DNA of 64,000 nucleotides from Neoroseomonas terrae. GTDB lineage: Bacteria > Pseudomonadota > Alphaproteobacteria > Acetobacterales > Acetobacteraceae. The position numbers and the translations under genes were made by a program. Within the stretch, counting starts at the first letter, position 1. Each line of letters opens with the position of its first letter. The stretch is taken from contig NZ_JAAEDI010000029.1 in the NCBI RefSeq assembly GCF_018129025.1, positions 1 to 64,000 on the forward strand. Reading direction: 5' to 3'. Under the pieces are notes generated by a model that was not told where the DNA came from, made no database searches, and saw only the letters and a program-made list of their open reading frames with translations. Shown here one piece after another: positions 8,095 through 17,282 of the stretch.

Positions 8095-8589
8095 TCAGTT
8101 CTGCTGCGGCTCGGTCGGCGGCGCTGGCGGGCGCGGACGACGTTCGGTCATGAACTGCTCGAACTCGGCGCGATCCTTGGCGAAGCGCAGCCGCTCCAGA
8201 TACGCGGCGAAGTCCTTCTGTTCCTCCTCCAGCCGGCGCAGCGTCTCCTGCCGGTACTCGTCGAAGGCGGCATTGCCCGAGGAACGCGGCCCGCCGCACC
8301 AGGTCGGCCAGGCGGTAGGCCCCTCGGGGGCGTGCGCGCCTGGCTCCATGCCGTAGCGCCGCGCCCAGCGCCGGCCGATCCGGCCCGACCCGATCATGAA
8401 GAACAGGACGGCGAGGCCGATCGGCCAGAACAGGATGAAGCCGAGGATCATGCCCGCGATCATCAGCGGCTTCGGCATGTTCCAGGGCGTCCAGCCGGCG
8501 CAGGGGCCGGCTGTGTAGCGGTTGTCCCGCCAGCGGCGCTCGCGGCGGCCGGGATAGTCGGCGGCGTCGGGATAGGCGGTACCGGACAT
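8095..8589 (-). CDS. DUF2852 membrane protein
   Basis: The product is 164 residues from the ATG at 8589, which has a GAGGAG ribosome site just upstream. It has a Trp-rich N-terminus ending in CAGWTPWNMPKP, one long hydrophobic segment (LMIAGMILGFILFWPIGLAVLFFMIG), a basic stretch, and a charged C-terminal helix with Glu/Arg repeats (YRQETLRRLEEEQKDF). This layout is DUF2852, an uncharacterised alphaproteobacterial family. A perfect 9-bp inverted repeat at 8618-8642 lies just upstream, and the neighbouring gene encodes a TetR regulator, so regulation by that protein is likely. Confidence 0.8.
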   Translation of the reverse strand: MSGTAYPDAADYPGRRERRWRDNRYTAGPCAGWTPWNMPKPLMIAGMILGFILFWPIGLAVLFFMIGSGRIGRRWARRYGMEPGAHAPEGPTAWPTWCGGPRSSGNAAFDEYRQETLRRLEEEQKDFAAYLERLRFAKDRAEFEQFMTERRPRPPAPPTEPQQN

Positions 8590-8617
8590 GGTGCTCCTCA
8601 TCTGCTTGGCGTGCGGG

Positions 8618-8642
8618 ATGTAAATGCAAGCGACATTTACAT
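8618..8642 (-). promoter_or_regulatory. Operator-like perfect inverted repeat before the DUF2852 gene
   Basis: The arms ATGTAAATG (8618-8626) and CATTTACAT (8634-8642) are exact reverse complements separated by 7 bases. The site is AT-rich in very GC-rich surroundings and lies 29-53 bases before the DUF2852 start, where it would cover a promoter. The size and symmetry suit a TetR-family dimer, and a TetR gene is adjacent. A degenerate copy lies over the tetR start. Confidence 0.75.
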
Positions 8643-8759
8643 TGAGCATCGGAACCAGCCCGGTCAAGGGGAATCCGCGCTCGAAGTTCCTATGGAAGGC
8701 GCGCACCGGTGCGCGCAGGACACGGAAACGCGCCGTCAGCTCTCCGTCGAAACGGACCG

Positions 8760-9389
8760 CTATCGTCCGCCCGCGAGACCGAGGCTTTGCAGGTAGATCA
8801 GCAGGCCGGCCTCCAGCAGGTCCTCCGCCGGCATGGGAAGCCGCCGCCGCGCGCCGTCCGGCCGGCAGAACAGCGCCGCGATGCCATGCGCCATCGACCA
8901 GATATGCAGCGCGACCATCAGCGCCGGGGGGCGCTTTCCTTCCGGCAGGTCGGCAATCAGCCGCTCCGTCGCCTCGCGCAGAACGCCGAAGGCCCGGTCC
9001 CCGGCGGCGGACAGCCCGGGATGCGTGGCGTTGTCGAGATGTGTCTCGAACATTGCCGCATAGAAGGCCGGTTCACGCCGCGCGAAGTCGAGATAGGCAC
9101 GACCGAGCGCTTCGAAGGCGCGCAGCGGATCGGGGAGGCCGCCGGCCCAGGCCGCGGTGAGCGCCTCAGCGAACCGGTCGAAGCCGCGGAGTGCGACCTC
9201 AGCCAGCAGCGCCTCGGAATCGCGGAAATGGCGATAGGGCGCGCCAGGGGAAACACCGGCGAGGCGGGCGGCCTCCGCCACCGTGAAGCCGGCGGGGCCG
9301 TGCCGGGCGATCAGCTCGCCGGCGGCGGCGACCAGCGCCTCCCGCAGGTTGCCGTGATGGTAGCCGCGTTTTTCGCCGAACCGGGACAT
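8760..9389 (-). CDS. TetR/AcrR-family regulator with WHG-type ligand domain
   Basis: The 209-residue product starts MSRFGEKRGYHHGN. Residues about 10-57 form a TetR helix-turn-helix: LIARHGPAGFTVAEAARLAGVSPGAPYRHF with the usual Tyr-Arg-His-Phe end. The C-terminal half, with HIWSMAHGIAALF, matches the WHG domain that follows the HTH in many regulators of this type. It most likely represses itself and the DUF2852 gene: a perfect inverted repeat lies before that gene and a degenerate version (CATTTGCAT half-site at 9398-9406) covers its own start. The ligand is unknown. The longer frame to 9968 runs through intergenic repeats and is rejected. Confidence 0.85.
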   Translation of the reverse strand: MSRFGEKRGYHHGNLREALVAAAGELIARHGPAGFTVAEAARLAGVSPGAPYRHFRDSEALLAEVALRGFDRFAEALTAAWAGGLPDPLRAFEALGRAYLDFARREPAFYAAMFETHLDNATHPGLSAAGDRAFGVLREATERLIADLPEGKRPPALMVALHIWSMAHGIAALFCRPDGARRRLPMPAEDLLEAGLLIYLQSLGLAGGR

Positions 9390-9406
9390 GTGAGGATCAT
9401 TTGCAT
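9382..9406 (-). promoter_or_regulatory. Degenerate operator copy over the tetR start
   Basis: CATTTGCAT at 9398-9406 matches the right arm of the 8618-8642 operator at 8 of 9 positions. With the same 7-base spacing the left arm position (9382-9390, CGGGACATG) matches at only 5 of 9. It overlaps the tetR start codon, so it could serve autorepression, but it is much weaker than the site before the DUF2852 gene. Confidence 0.4.
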
Positions 9407-9528
9407 TGCCGGCGGCGCGGCGCCAAGACCTTCGCGCAGAATGATGCGGCCGGCTCTGACGGCTGCCGCTGCGGCGTCGACGGTGCTTTGCCGCATTGGC
9501 GCGGAGATGAGCCTCATCGATTGGATCA

Positions 9529-9761
9529 GGGAGGGGCTCTGCCCCTCCCCGAACCCCAACCCGGCAAAGGCCGAAAGGCCTTTGCAAACCGCCAGTTGGC
9601 GCTGAGCGCAGCTGGCAGGACGAGTGCCGAAACCTATCCCCGTGCCCGGAACACCCTTTGCTGAAGGCCGGATGCTCTTTGCCCGATGCCAGGTACCGGC
9701 CATCCAGGCCGTACGATGGCCTGGCGAGGTGAGGTCGGGAGAGGGGCGGCGCCCCTCTCCC
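9529..9761 (+). repeat. Inverted pair of composite palindromic units (copy 2)
   Basis: It lies in the 517-base gap between tetR and the next gene. Left unit: hairpin A at 9529-9549 (GGGAGGGGC around TCT), linker GAACCCCAACCCGGC, hairpin B at 9566-9583 (AAAGGCC, GAAA, GGCCTTT), then GCAAACC. Right unit, reversed: a diverged B hairpin CCAGGCC/GGCCTGG at 9704-9724 and hairpin A at 9737-9761. The total of 233 bp nearly equals copy 1. The rest of the gap (9407-9528 and 9762-9906) shows no further gene or repeat to me. Confidence 0.88.
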
Positions 9762-9906
9762 GTCTGAAAGGGAACAGGGCGCCCGGATCGCGGTCCTATC
9801 AGGGCGATGGCGCCGCTTCGGTGGCTGGCGCGAATTCCTTGCCTGCATCCCAGATGCCCTGCGCGGCGCGCTGGACGCGGCGCGGCCGCCCTCGCTACCA
9901 AGCGCC

Positions 9907-10617
9907 ATGCGCACCCGTCCCCTGATCGGCGTCACCCTGGATTCGGAGCCTGCCGGCGGCTGGTCCAAGCTGCCCTGGTATGCCCTGCGGCAGAACTATT
10001 TCGACGCGGTCGTCGCCGCCGGCGGCCTGCCGGTCGCGCTGCCGCACCGGCCCGATCTCGCGGAATCCTACATGGACGAGATCGACGGCCTGCTCGTCAC
10101 CGGCGGCGCCTTCGATGTGGATCCTGCGCTGTGGGGTGGCGGACCGCCGCATCCCAAGGTGACGCTGAAGCCCGGCCGGACGGATTTCGAACTGGCCGCG
10201 ACGCGCTCGGCGCTGAAGCGGGACAAGGCCGTGCTCGGCATCTGCGGCGGGCAGCAGCTTCTTGCCGTGGCTTTCGGCGGCACGCTGATCCAGCACATCC
10301 CGGACGAGGTCGCCGGCGCACTCGCGCATGAACAGCCCAACCCGCGCACCGAACCCGGCCATGACATCCGCATCACCGACGGCACGCTGCTGGCGCGCAT
10401 CGTCGGTGCGCCGCGCATGGCGGTGAATTCCGCGCATCACCAGGCGGTCGCGACGGCCGGGTCCGGCATCGTCAACGCGGTCGCGCCGGATGGCGTGGTG
10501 GAAGGCGTGGAGCATCCCGGCCATCGCTTCGCGCTCGGCGTCCAATGGCACCCGGAATACGCGGTCGATCCGCGCGATCCGTCCATCTTCACAGCCTTTA
10601 TCGAGGCGGCACGGTGA
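9907..10617 (+). CDS. Class I glutamine amidotransferase-like hydrolase (PuuD family)
   Basis: The 236-residue product is a stand-alone GATase1 domain of the gamma-glutamyl-GABA hydrolase type. It has the opening RPLIGVTLD, the nucleophile elbow GICGGQQ with Cys113, and the catalytic His-Glu pair in GVQWHPEYA close to the C-terminus. Family members cleave gamma-glutamyl amides, for example gamma-glutamyl-GABA in putrescine breakdown; no other putrescine gene is nearby, so the substrate is open. Its stop overlaps the GTG start of the following pseudouridine synthase gene (GTGA), indicating coupling. Confidence 0.87.
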   Translation: MRTRPLIGVTLDSEPAGGWSKLPWYALRQNYFDAVVAAGGLPVALPHRPDLAESYMDEIDGLLVTGGAFDVDPALWGGGPPHPKVTLKPGRTDFELAATRSALKRDKAVLGICGGQQLLAVAFGGTLIQHIPDEVAGALAHEQPNPRTEPGHDIRITDGTLLARIVGAPRMAVNSAHHQAVATAGSGIVNAVAPDGVVEGVEHPGHRFALGVQWHPEYAVDPRDPSIFTAFIEAAR

Positions 10618-11507
10618 GCGACGACGACCAGGACGACCCCAAGCGCGGGGAACGCATCGCGAAGTGGCTGGCGCGCGCCGGTGTCGCGTCGCGCCGAGAT
10701 GCGGAGAAGATGATCGCCGAGGGCCGCGTGAAGCTCGGCGGCAAGGTGGTGGAGACGCCCGCGACCTTCATCACGCCGGGCGACCATGTGACGGTCGATG
10801 GCAAGCAGGTCGCCGCGCCCGAGCGCACGCGGCTGTTCCGCTATCACAAGCCGGACGGGCTGGTGACGACGCATCGCGACCCGGAAGGCCGCGCGACCGT
10901 GTTCGAGCGCCTGCCGGCCGGCCTGCCGCGCCTAGTCAGCGTGGGTCGGCTCGACATCACCAGCGAGGGGCTGTTGCTGCTGACCAATGACGGGGAACTC
11001 GCCCGCAAGCTGGAACTGCCGTCGAATGGCTGGCTGCGCCGCTACCGTGTGCGGGTGCATGGACGCGTGGATGAGCAGGCGCTCGCAGGGCTCGTCCGCG
11101 GCATCACCATCGACGGCGTCGTCTATGGCCCGATCGAGGCCGGGCTCGATGCGCGGCAGGGGACGAATTCCTGGCTCACCGTCTCGATCAAGGAAGGCAA
11201 GAACCGCGAGGTGCGGCGCGTGATGGCGCATCTCGGCCTCGATGTGACGCGGTTGATCCGGACGGCCTACGGACCGTTCCAACTCGGCGCACTGCCGCGC
11301 GGCGCGGTTGAGGAGGTCAACGCCAAGGTGCTGCGCGATCAGCTCGGCCTCGATGCGCCGAAGCGCCTCCGGGAAGTCGCGCAGACCGTGGTGACCGAGG
11401 AGGCACCGCCCGAAGGTCCGCGCCGGGCACCACGCGCGCGCAACGCCTCGATGGGATCGCGCCGGCCGGTGCATGGACGGGCGGGGCGCAAGCCGCGCGA
11501 AACATGA
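10614..11507 (+). CDS. rluB: 23S rRNA pseudouridine synthase, RluB/RsuA family
   Basis: A GTG at 10614 overlapping the previous stop gives 297 residues. An S4 domain is first (ERIAKWLARAGVASRRDAE through VDGKQV), then the RsuA-type catalytic domain with VGRLDITSEGLLLLTNDG, which contains the catalytic Asp, and the KEGKNREVRR motif. The C-terminus is a basic Arg/Pro-rich tail of about 50 residues, common in alphaproteobacterial RluB. It probably modifies U2605 in 23S rRNA; RluE/RluF/RsuA are alternatives within the family, but the long tail and S4 domain favour RluB. Confidence 0.86.
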   Translation: MSDDDQDDPKRGERIAKWLARAGVASRRDAEKMIAEGRVKLGGKVVETPATFITPGDHVTVDGKQVAAPERTRLFRYHKPDGLVTTHRDPEGRATVFERLPAGLPRLVSVGRLDITSEGLLLLTNDGELARKLELPSNGWLRRYRVRVHGRVDEQALAGLVRGITIDGVVYGPIEAGLDARQGTNSWLTVSIKEGKNREVRRVMAHLGLDVTRLIRTAYGPFQLGALPRGAVEEVNAKVLRDQLGLDAPKRLREVAQTVVTEEAPPEGPRRAPRARNASMGSRRPVHGRAGRKPRET

Positions 11508-11541
11508 CAATCAAGCGATGACATAAAACAGATATTGTCAT
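11504..11541 (+). promoter_or_regulatory. Operator-like half-sites before the aldo/keto reductase gene
   Basis: Three related half-sites are clustered: ATGACAAT at 11504-11511, ATGACA at 11518-11523 and, in the opposite orientation, ATTGTCAT at 11534-11541. The pair 11518-11523 / 11536-11541 is a perfect 6-bp inverted repeat with 12 bases between; the outer pair is a perfect 8-bp inverted repeat. The last half-site overlaps the -35 element of the promoter below. A TetR gene follows the reductase, so it is the natural candidate to bind here. Confidence 0.6.
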
Positions 11542-11563
11542 TTCTTTTGTGCGACGCTAGCTT
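11535..11563 (+). promoter_or_regulatory. Sigma70-like promoter of the reductase-tetR-rsmD run
   Basis: TTGTCA at 11535-11540 and TAGCTT at 11558-11563 are separated by 17 bases. The -35 hexamer lies inside the operator-like inverted repeat, which would let a bound repressor block RNA polymerase. The likely start codon is about 30 bases after the -10. Confidence 0.52.
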
Positions 11564-11591
11564 CCGGTCATCGCAACCGGAGTGCCGACCC

Positions 11592-12590
<999 letters not shown>

Positions 12591-12597
12591 GAGAGGG

Positions 12598-13200
12598 ATG
12601 GACCTTCCGTCCCCCGATACCCGCACCAGAATCCTGGATGCCGCCGCGGCGCTGCTGCGGCGGCACGGGCCGGACAAGCTGACCGTGCTCGACGTCGCGA
12701 AGCGGCTCGGCATGAGCCATGGCAACGTCTATCGCCACTTCCCCAGCAAGCAGGCGCTGCGTGCGGCGGTGGCGGAGGAATGGCTGTCCGATGTGACCGC
12801 GCCGCTCGCGCTGATCGCGGCGGGCGAGGCGGCGCCGCCGTCCCGGCTGCGTGAGTGGCTGGCCGCGCTCGCCGTCATCAAGCGCCGCAAGGTGCTCGAG
12901 GACCCGGAGATGTTCGCCGGCTTCCACCGTGTCGCCTCGGAAAGCCCGGAGGTTATCGCGGCGCATGTCGCGCATCTGGTGGACCAGATCGCCGCCATCC
13001 TCGCGGCAGGGAAGGCTGACGGCACGCTGCCCGGCGTCGCGGCGCCGCAGGACGATGCCCGCGCCGTGCTGGTCGCGACCGCGCGCTTCCACCACCCCGA
13101 CCTGGTGCGCGATGGCGGCAACGCCGCGACGGCCGAGGCGGAACTCTCCCGCATCACCACGCTGCTGCTACGCGGCCTCGGCGCGACGGCGGTGGCATGA
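12598..13200 (+). CDS. TetR-family transcriptional regulator
   Basis: The 200-residue product starts MDLPSPDTRTRILDAAAALL, preceded by a GGAGAGGG ribosome site. The HTH is clear (TVLDVAKRLGMSHGNVYRHFPSKQAL), the C-terminal part is helical and resembles the TetR_C_7-type ligand domain (LREWLAALAVIKRRK, EMFAGFHRVA). Located seven bases after the aldo/keto reductase, it probably represses that gene through the half-sites at 11504-11541. It ends in a four-base ATGA overlap with rsmD, so it is cotranscribed with a housekeeping gene. Confidence 0.86.
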   Translation: MDLPSPDTRTRILDAAAALLRRHGPDKLTVLDVAKRLGMSHGNVYRHFPSKQALRAAVAEEWLSDVTAPLALIAAGEAAPPSRLREWLAALAVIKRRKVLEDPEMFAGFHRVASESPEVIAAHVAHLVDQIAAILAAGKADGTLPGVAAPQDDARAVLVATARFHHPDLVRDGGNAATAEAELSRITTLLLRGLGATAVA

Positions 13201-13775
13201 GGATCATCGCCGGGCGGCATCGCGGCCGGGTGCTGCGCGCGCCGGAGGGCGCGGCAACGCGACCGACCGCCGATCGCGTGCGCCAGGCGCTGTTCGACAT
13301 GCTGTGGCACGCTCCCTGGGGCGGACGCACCGTGGTGCAGGACCAGCTCGTACTCGATGCCTTCGCCGGCACCGGCGCGCTGGGGCTGGAGGCGCTGTCG
13401 CGCGGGGCCAACCACGCCACCTTCATCGAGACGGATCGCGCGGCGCTGACCGCGCTGCGCGCGAATATCGCCGCCTGCAAGGAGGAACCGCGCAGCGCCG
13501 TGCTGACGGCCGATGCCACGCGCCCGCCGCGCGCCCGCGTGCCGTGCGGACTGGTGTTCCTCGATCCGCCCTACGGCCAGGCGCTGGTTCCGAAAACGGT
13601 GGTCGGGCTGCACGCCGCAGGCTGGATCGCGCCGGGGGCGCTGCTGGTTGCGGAGACCGCGCAGGATGAGGCGCTCGACCTGCCGGGCTATGTGGCGGTG
13701 GCGAACCGCAGCCATGGCGCTGCTACGCTGCATGTGCTGCGCGCGCCGGGCGAGCAGGCGGAGGACGCGCAGTAG
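13197..13775 (+). CDS. rsmD: 16S rRNA (guanine966-N2)-methyltransferase
   Basis: The 192-residue product has the RsmD opening MRIIAGRHRGRVL followed by PTADRVRQALFDML, motif I in LDAFAGTGALGLEALSRGA and the catalytic LDPPYG motif (NPPY-type) near residue 121. It methylates G966 of 16S rRNA. Gene placement within an ATGA overlap after tetR, and a convergent neighbour mutL six bases on, leave little room for other starts. Confidence 0.93.
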   Translation: MRIIAGRHRGRVLRAPEGAATRPTADRVRQALFDMLWHAPWGGRTVVQDQLVLDAFAGTGALGLEALSRGANHATFIETDRAALTALRANIAACKEEPRSAVLTADATRPPRARVPCGLVFLDPPYGQALVPKTVVGLHAAGWIAPGALLVAETAQDEALDLPGYVAVANRSHGAATLHVLRAPGEQAEDAQ

Positions 13776-13781
13776 CGCGCG

Positions 13782-15578
13782 CTACTTTCTCCCGAACATC
13801 CGTTCCAGGGCTGCCGCATCGAGCCGCAGCACGGTCGGCCTGCCGTGGCTGCATGTCGCGGCGCGCGGCGTCGCCTCCATCTGCCGCAGCAGCGCGTCCA
13901 TCTCCGCGGCGTTGAGCCGCCGCCCGGCGCGCACGCTGCCGTGGCAGGCAAGCCGCGCCACCGCCGCATCCAGCCGCCGCTGCAATGAGGCCGCCTCGCC
14001 CAGCTCGGCCAGCTCCTCGGCGAGATCACGGAGCAGCGGCGCAGGTTCCGGGTTGCCGAGCAGGGCGGGCACCGCGCGCACCAGCACCGCGCTGCCGCCG
14101 AAGCCTTCGATCTCCAGCCCCAGCCGCGCCAGCGTGTCCGCATGCGCGATCAGCCGGTCCGCATCGTCGGCCGGCAGATCCACCACGGCAGGCAGCAGCA
14201 GCGGCTGGGCGCGGACGCCGCCATCGACGAGTTGGGCGTTCAGCGCCTCATGCGTCAGCCGTTCATGCGCCGCGTGCTGGTCCACCAGCACCAGGGCGCC
14301 GTCCGGCGCCTCGGCGATGACGTAGGTTTCCAGGATCTGCGCCACGGCGCGGCCGAGGGGGTGCGCCTCCGGCGCCCGTTCGCGCTGCACAGCCGGCAAG
14401 GGCTGCGGCGCCGGCGCCAAGCCAAGCGCGCGCTGCACCGCCGGCATCGGCGGCGGTGGCGTCAGTGGCGCGAAGGCTTCGGCGAAGCCAGTGGCCGGCA
14501 ATGGTTCTGGCCCGGGTGGTGGTGGCGCGACGATGGTGAGCGAGGGCATCGCCACCGCCGTGCCGGCGCCAACCGCCAACGCCCGCCGCAGCGCCGAGAT
14601 GACCGCACCGCGCACCTGGTCACCCTCGCGGAAGCGCAGTTCAGTCTTCATCGGGTGGACATTCACGTCCACGCTTTCGGGCGGCACGTCGAGGAACAGC
14701 GCGGCGGCCGGGTGCCGCCCCTGCGCGATCAGGTCGCGATAGGCGACGCGCAGCGCCACGCGCAGCAGCGGGTCCCGCACCGGCCGCCGGTTCACCACCA
14801 GATGCTGGCCCATCGTCGTTGGCCGGGTGAAGGAGGGCAGCGCCGCCAGCCCGCGCAGGTCGAGCGTCACGCCGACCGCCTCCACCGGCACCGCCGCCAC
14901 CGCGAAGCCCGGGCCGAGCACCTGCCGGATGCGGCCTTCCCAATCCGAGGCCGCCAGGGACAGCGCCTCCCGCCCGTCGCTCTCGACGCGGAACGTCACG
15001 GCCGGCCAGGCGAGCGCGAGCCGTCGCACTGCCTCGACCGCATGCTCGGCTTCCGTGCGCGGGTGGCGCAGGAATTTGCGACGGGCCGGGGTGGCGAAGA
15101 ACAGGTCGCGCACCTCGACGCGCGTGCCCGGCGCGCCGGAAGCCGGGGCGACCGCGCCGACCTGCCCGCCTTCCACCGCGATGCGATGCGCCGCTGCGCC
15201 GGCCGGCCGCGAGGTGATCGACAGCCGCGCCACCGCGCCGATGGATGGCAGCGCCTCCCCCCGGAAGCCCAGCGTGGCGATGCGGAACAGCGTCGCCTCC
15301 TCGGGCAGTTTCGAGGTCGCGTGGCGTTCGATGGCCAGGGCGAGGTCCTCCGCCCCCATGCCGATGCCGTCATCCTCGACCAGAATGCGGTCCATCCCGC
15401 CGCCTTCCAGCACGACGGAAATCCGCGTCGCGCCGGCATCGAGCGCGTTCTCCACGATCTCCTTCACCGCGGCGGCCGGGCGCTCGACCACCTCGCCGGC
15501 GGCGATGCGATTGGCGGTGGTCTCGGAGAGGCGGCGGATCAGGGGCCGGGTGAACGACTCGGCCGCGGCGGCGAACAT
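13782..15578 (-). CDS. mutL: DNA mismatch repair protein MutL
   Basis: The ATG at 15578 gives 598 residues. The N-terminal GHKL ATPase has IAAGEVVERPAAAVKE, ENALDAGAT, EDDGIGM and TLGFRGEALPSI. A Pro-rich linker (about residues 340-420) leads to the C-terminal dimerisation domain, which keeps the endonuclease signature DQHAAHERLTHE, the ACHGSVRAGRRL element and CSHGRPTVLRL. So this is an endonuclease-type MutL, as in bacteria without MutH. An upstream in-frame start at 15644 would overlap the divergent gene and adds a basic stretch of doubtful value. Confidence 0.95.
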   Translation of the reverse strand: MFAAAAESFTRPLIRRLSETTANRIAAGEVVERPAAAVKEIVENALDAGATRISVVLEGGGMDRILVEDDGIGMGAEDLALAIERHATSKLPEEATLFRIATLGFRGEALPSIGAVARLSITSRPAGAAAHRIAVEGGQVGAVAPASGAPGTRVEVRDLFFATPARRKFLRHPRTEAEHAVEAVRRLALAWPAVTFRVESDGREALSLAASDWEGRIRQVLGPGFAVAAVPVEAVGVTLDLRGLAALPSFTRPTTMGQHLVVNRRPVRDPLLRVALRVAYRDLIAQGRHPAAALFLDVPPESVDVNVHPMKTELRFREGDQVRGAVISALRRALAVGAGTAVAMPSLTIVAPPPPGPEPLPATGFAEAFAPLTPPPPMPAVQRALGLAPAPQPLPAVQRERAPEAHPLGRAVAQILETYVIAEAPDGALVLVDQHAAHERLTHEALNAQLVDGGVRAQPLLLPAVVDLPADDADRLIAHADTLARLGLEIEGFGGSAVLVRAVPALLGNPEPAPLLRDLAEELAELGEAASLQRRLDAAVARLACHGSVRAGRRLNAAEMDALLRQMEATPRAATCSHGRPTVLRLDAAALERMFGRK

Positions 15579-15621
15579 GTGACGACCATAACATGCACCA
15601 CGAAGCCTTTCCTTCCGCCGG

Positions 15622-16305
15622 TTGCGCCGCTGCGCCATGGTCATGGGTCACGGCAGGGGGATCGGGGTGGACGAATCGGACCGGCGGCCCATCGCGGCGC
15701 GCAATCTGGGGGTGACGCAGCGGATGGCCGCGGCGCTGGTGGCGCGCGGCGCCTCGCCGAACGGCATTTCCGTGGCCGGCATGATGGCGGGCCTGGCGGC
15801 GGGATTGGCCTTCGCGGCAACCGGCTGGCTGCCCGGGCTCGCCTGGCTCCTGTGGCTGCTCGGCGCGCTGCTGGTGCAGGCGCGGCTGATGGCGAACCTC
15901 CTGGACGGCATGGTGGCGATCGGCCGCGGCGTTGCCTCCCCGGTGGGCGAGCTGTTCAACGAAGTGCCCGACCGCGTCTCGGACACCGCCGTGCTGGTCG
16001 GGCTTGGCGTCGCGGCGGGCTGCCTGTCGCTCGGCGTCGGGGCGGCGCTGGCGGCGATGCTGACGGCCTATATCCGCACCACGGCGCGGGCCGCCGGCGC
16101 GCCCTCCGACTTCGGCGGGCCGATGGCCAAGCAGCACCGCATGGCGCTGGTGACGGCGCTCGCCATCTGGTGCGCGGTGGTCCCCGGCGCCTGGGGCGGC
16201 CCCGTCGCGGTGCAGGCGACGCTTGCCGTCATCACCCTTGGCTCGCTGCTGACCGCCTGGCTACGCCTGTCGCGCGCCGCCGTCGCGCTGCGGGGGCGCG
16301 CATGA
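15622..16305 (+). CDS. CDP-alcohol phosphatidyltransferase-family membrane protein with altered motif
   Basis: The 227-residue product has about six membrane segments and aligns by eye with the CDP-alcohol phosphotransferase family. The usual D-xx-DG-xx-AR...G-xxx-D-xxx-D signature is changed: the first Asp is Asn (ANLLDG), AR is AI, and the third Asp is Asn (GELFNEVPD). The NLLDG/GELFNEVPD variant is, as I recall, shared by a subfamily that includes E. coli YnbA, so it is not simple decay. It overlaps the CdsA-like gene by four bases, which is followed by a PlsC-like gene, as in a ynbAB-type lipid block. An in-frame ATG at 15637 or 15643 is also possible as start. Confidence 0.75.
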   Translation: MRRCAMVMGHGRGIGVDESDRRPIAARNLGVTQRMAAALVARGASPNGISVAGMMAGLAAGLAFAATGWLPGLAWLLWLLGALLVQARLMANLLDGMVAIGRGVASPVGELFNEVPDRVSDTAVLVGLGVAAGCLSLGVGAALAAMLTAYIRTTARAAGAPSDFGGPMAKQHRMALVTALAIWCAVVPGAWGGPVAVQATLAVITLGSLLTAWLRLSRAAVALRGRA

Positions 16306-17282
16306 TCCGCTATCCCGCGCTCGAACACCCGGTGACGATCGGCATCATCGGCGCGACCGTCGCCGCGCTGCTTGTCGCCTTCGCCATCATCGGCGCCATG
16401 CAGTTGACGAACCGCGGTACGCCGGCATTGCGGCGCGAGCTTTGGCTGCGCACCGGCTCCTGGTGCCTGCTGCTGCCGCTGATGATGGGCCCTGTGCTGC
16501 TCGGCCGCGAATGGGTGATCGGCGCGGTGACGCTGCTCGGCCTCGCCTGCCTGCGCGAATTCGACCGCGCGACAGGGCTGTTCCGCGAGCCGCTGGTCAC
16601 CGCCATCGTCGTGCTCGGCATCCTGGCGGCGAATTTCGCCGCGCTCGATCATTGGTATGGGTTCTTCGTCGCCCTCTGGCCGCTTACCGTCGGTGTCATC
16701 GTCATCGGCACCATCCCGCGCGACCGGCCGGAGGGCTACATCCAACGCACCGCCCTTGGCATCTTCGCCTACATGCTGTTCGGCGCCGGCCTCGCACATC
16801 TGTCCTACATGGCGAACGAGCCGAACTACCGCCCGATCCTGCTGATGCTGCTGGCAACCGTCGCGCTGTCCGACGTCGCCGCCTTCACCGTCGGGAAGCT
16901 GATAGGCGGGCCGAAGCTCCTGCCGGCGACCAGCCCGAACAAGTCGATCTCGGGCGCGCTCGGCGCGCTGACGGTGACGACGATCATCGTCGCCGCGCTG
17001 TCGGCCGTCATCTTCCGCGGCACGCCGATGGCGCAGCCGCATTGGCTGATCGCCTTCGGGCTGATCGTCGGCATCGGCGCGCAGGCTGGCGACCTGATGC
17101 TGTCCTCGATCAAGCGCGACATCGGCATCAAGGACATGGGCACCATCCTGCCCGGCCACGGCGGCGTGCTGGACCGGTTCAACTCGCTGCTGCTGGTTGC
17201 GCCTGCGTCCTTCCACTTCATCGGATACTTCGTCGGCTTCGGGCTGGACCAGCCGACGCGGCTGATCACGGGCGGGCCGTGA
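16302..17282 (+). CDS. CdsA-like phosphatidate cytidylyltransferase
   Basis: Starting in the ATGA overlap, the product is 326 residues with about eight membrane helices. The CTP-transferase family pattern is visible in the C-terminal third: VALSDVAAFTVGKLIGG, ATSPNKSISGALGA and the signature KRDIGIKDMGTILPGHGGVLDRFNS. CdsA enzymes make CDP-diacylglycerol, the substrate for CDP-alcohol phosphotransferases such as its upstream neighbour. Because housekeeping cdsA usually lies with ispU/dxr, this is more likely a second, YnbB-like enzyme dedicated to the neighbouring lipid pathway. The longer frame running back to 14142 is antisense to mutL and not real. Confidence 0.85.
   Translation: MIRYPALEHPVTIGIIGATVAALLVAFAIIGAMQLTNRGTPALRRELWLRTGSWCLLLPLMMGPVLLGREWVIGAVTLLGLACLREFDRATGLFREPLVTAIVVLGILAANFAALDHWYGFFVALWPLTVGVIVIGTIPRDRPEGYIQRTALGIFAYMLFGAGLAHLSYMANEPNYRPILLMLLATVALSDVAAFTVGKLIGGPKLLPATSPNKSISGALGALTVTTIIVAALSAVIFRGTPMAQPHWLIAFGLIVGIGAQAGDLMLSSIKRDIGIKDMGTILPGHGGVLDRFNSLLLVAPASFHFIGYFVGFGLDQPTRLITGGP

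Noticed and set aside
14142-16301. Upstream part of the frame that contains the CdsA-like gene
   Set aside because: It is antisense to mutL and out of frame with the phosphotransferase gene; the real start is at 16302 in the ATGA overlap.
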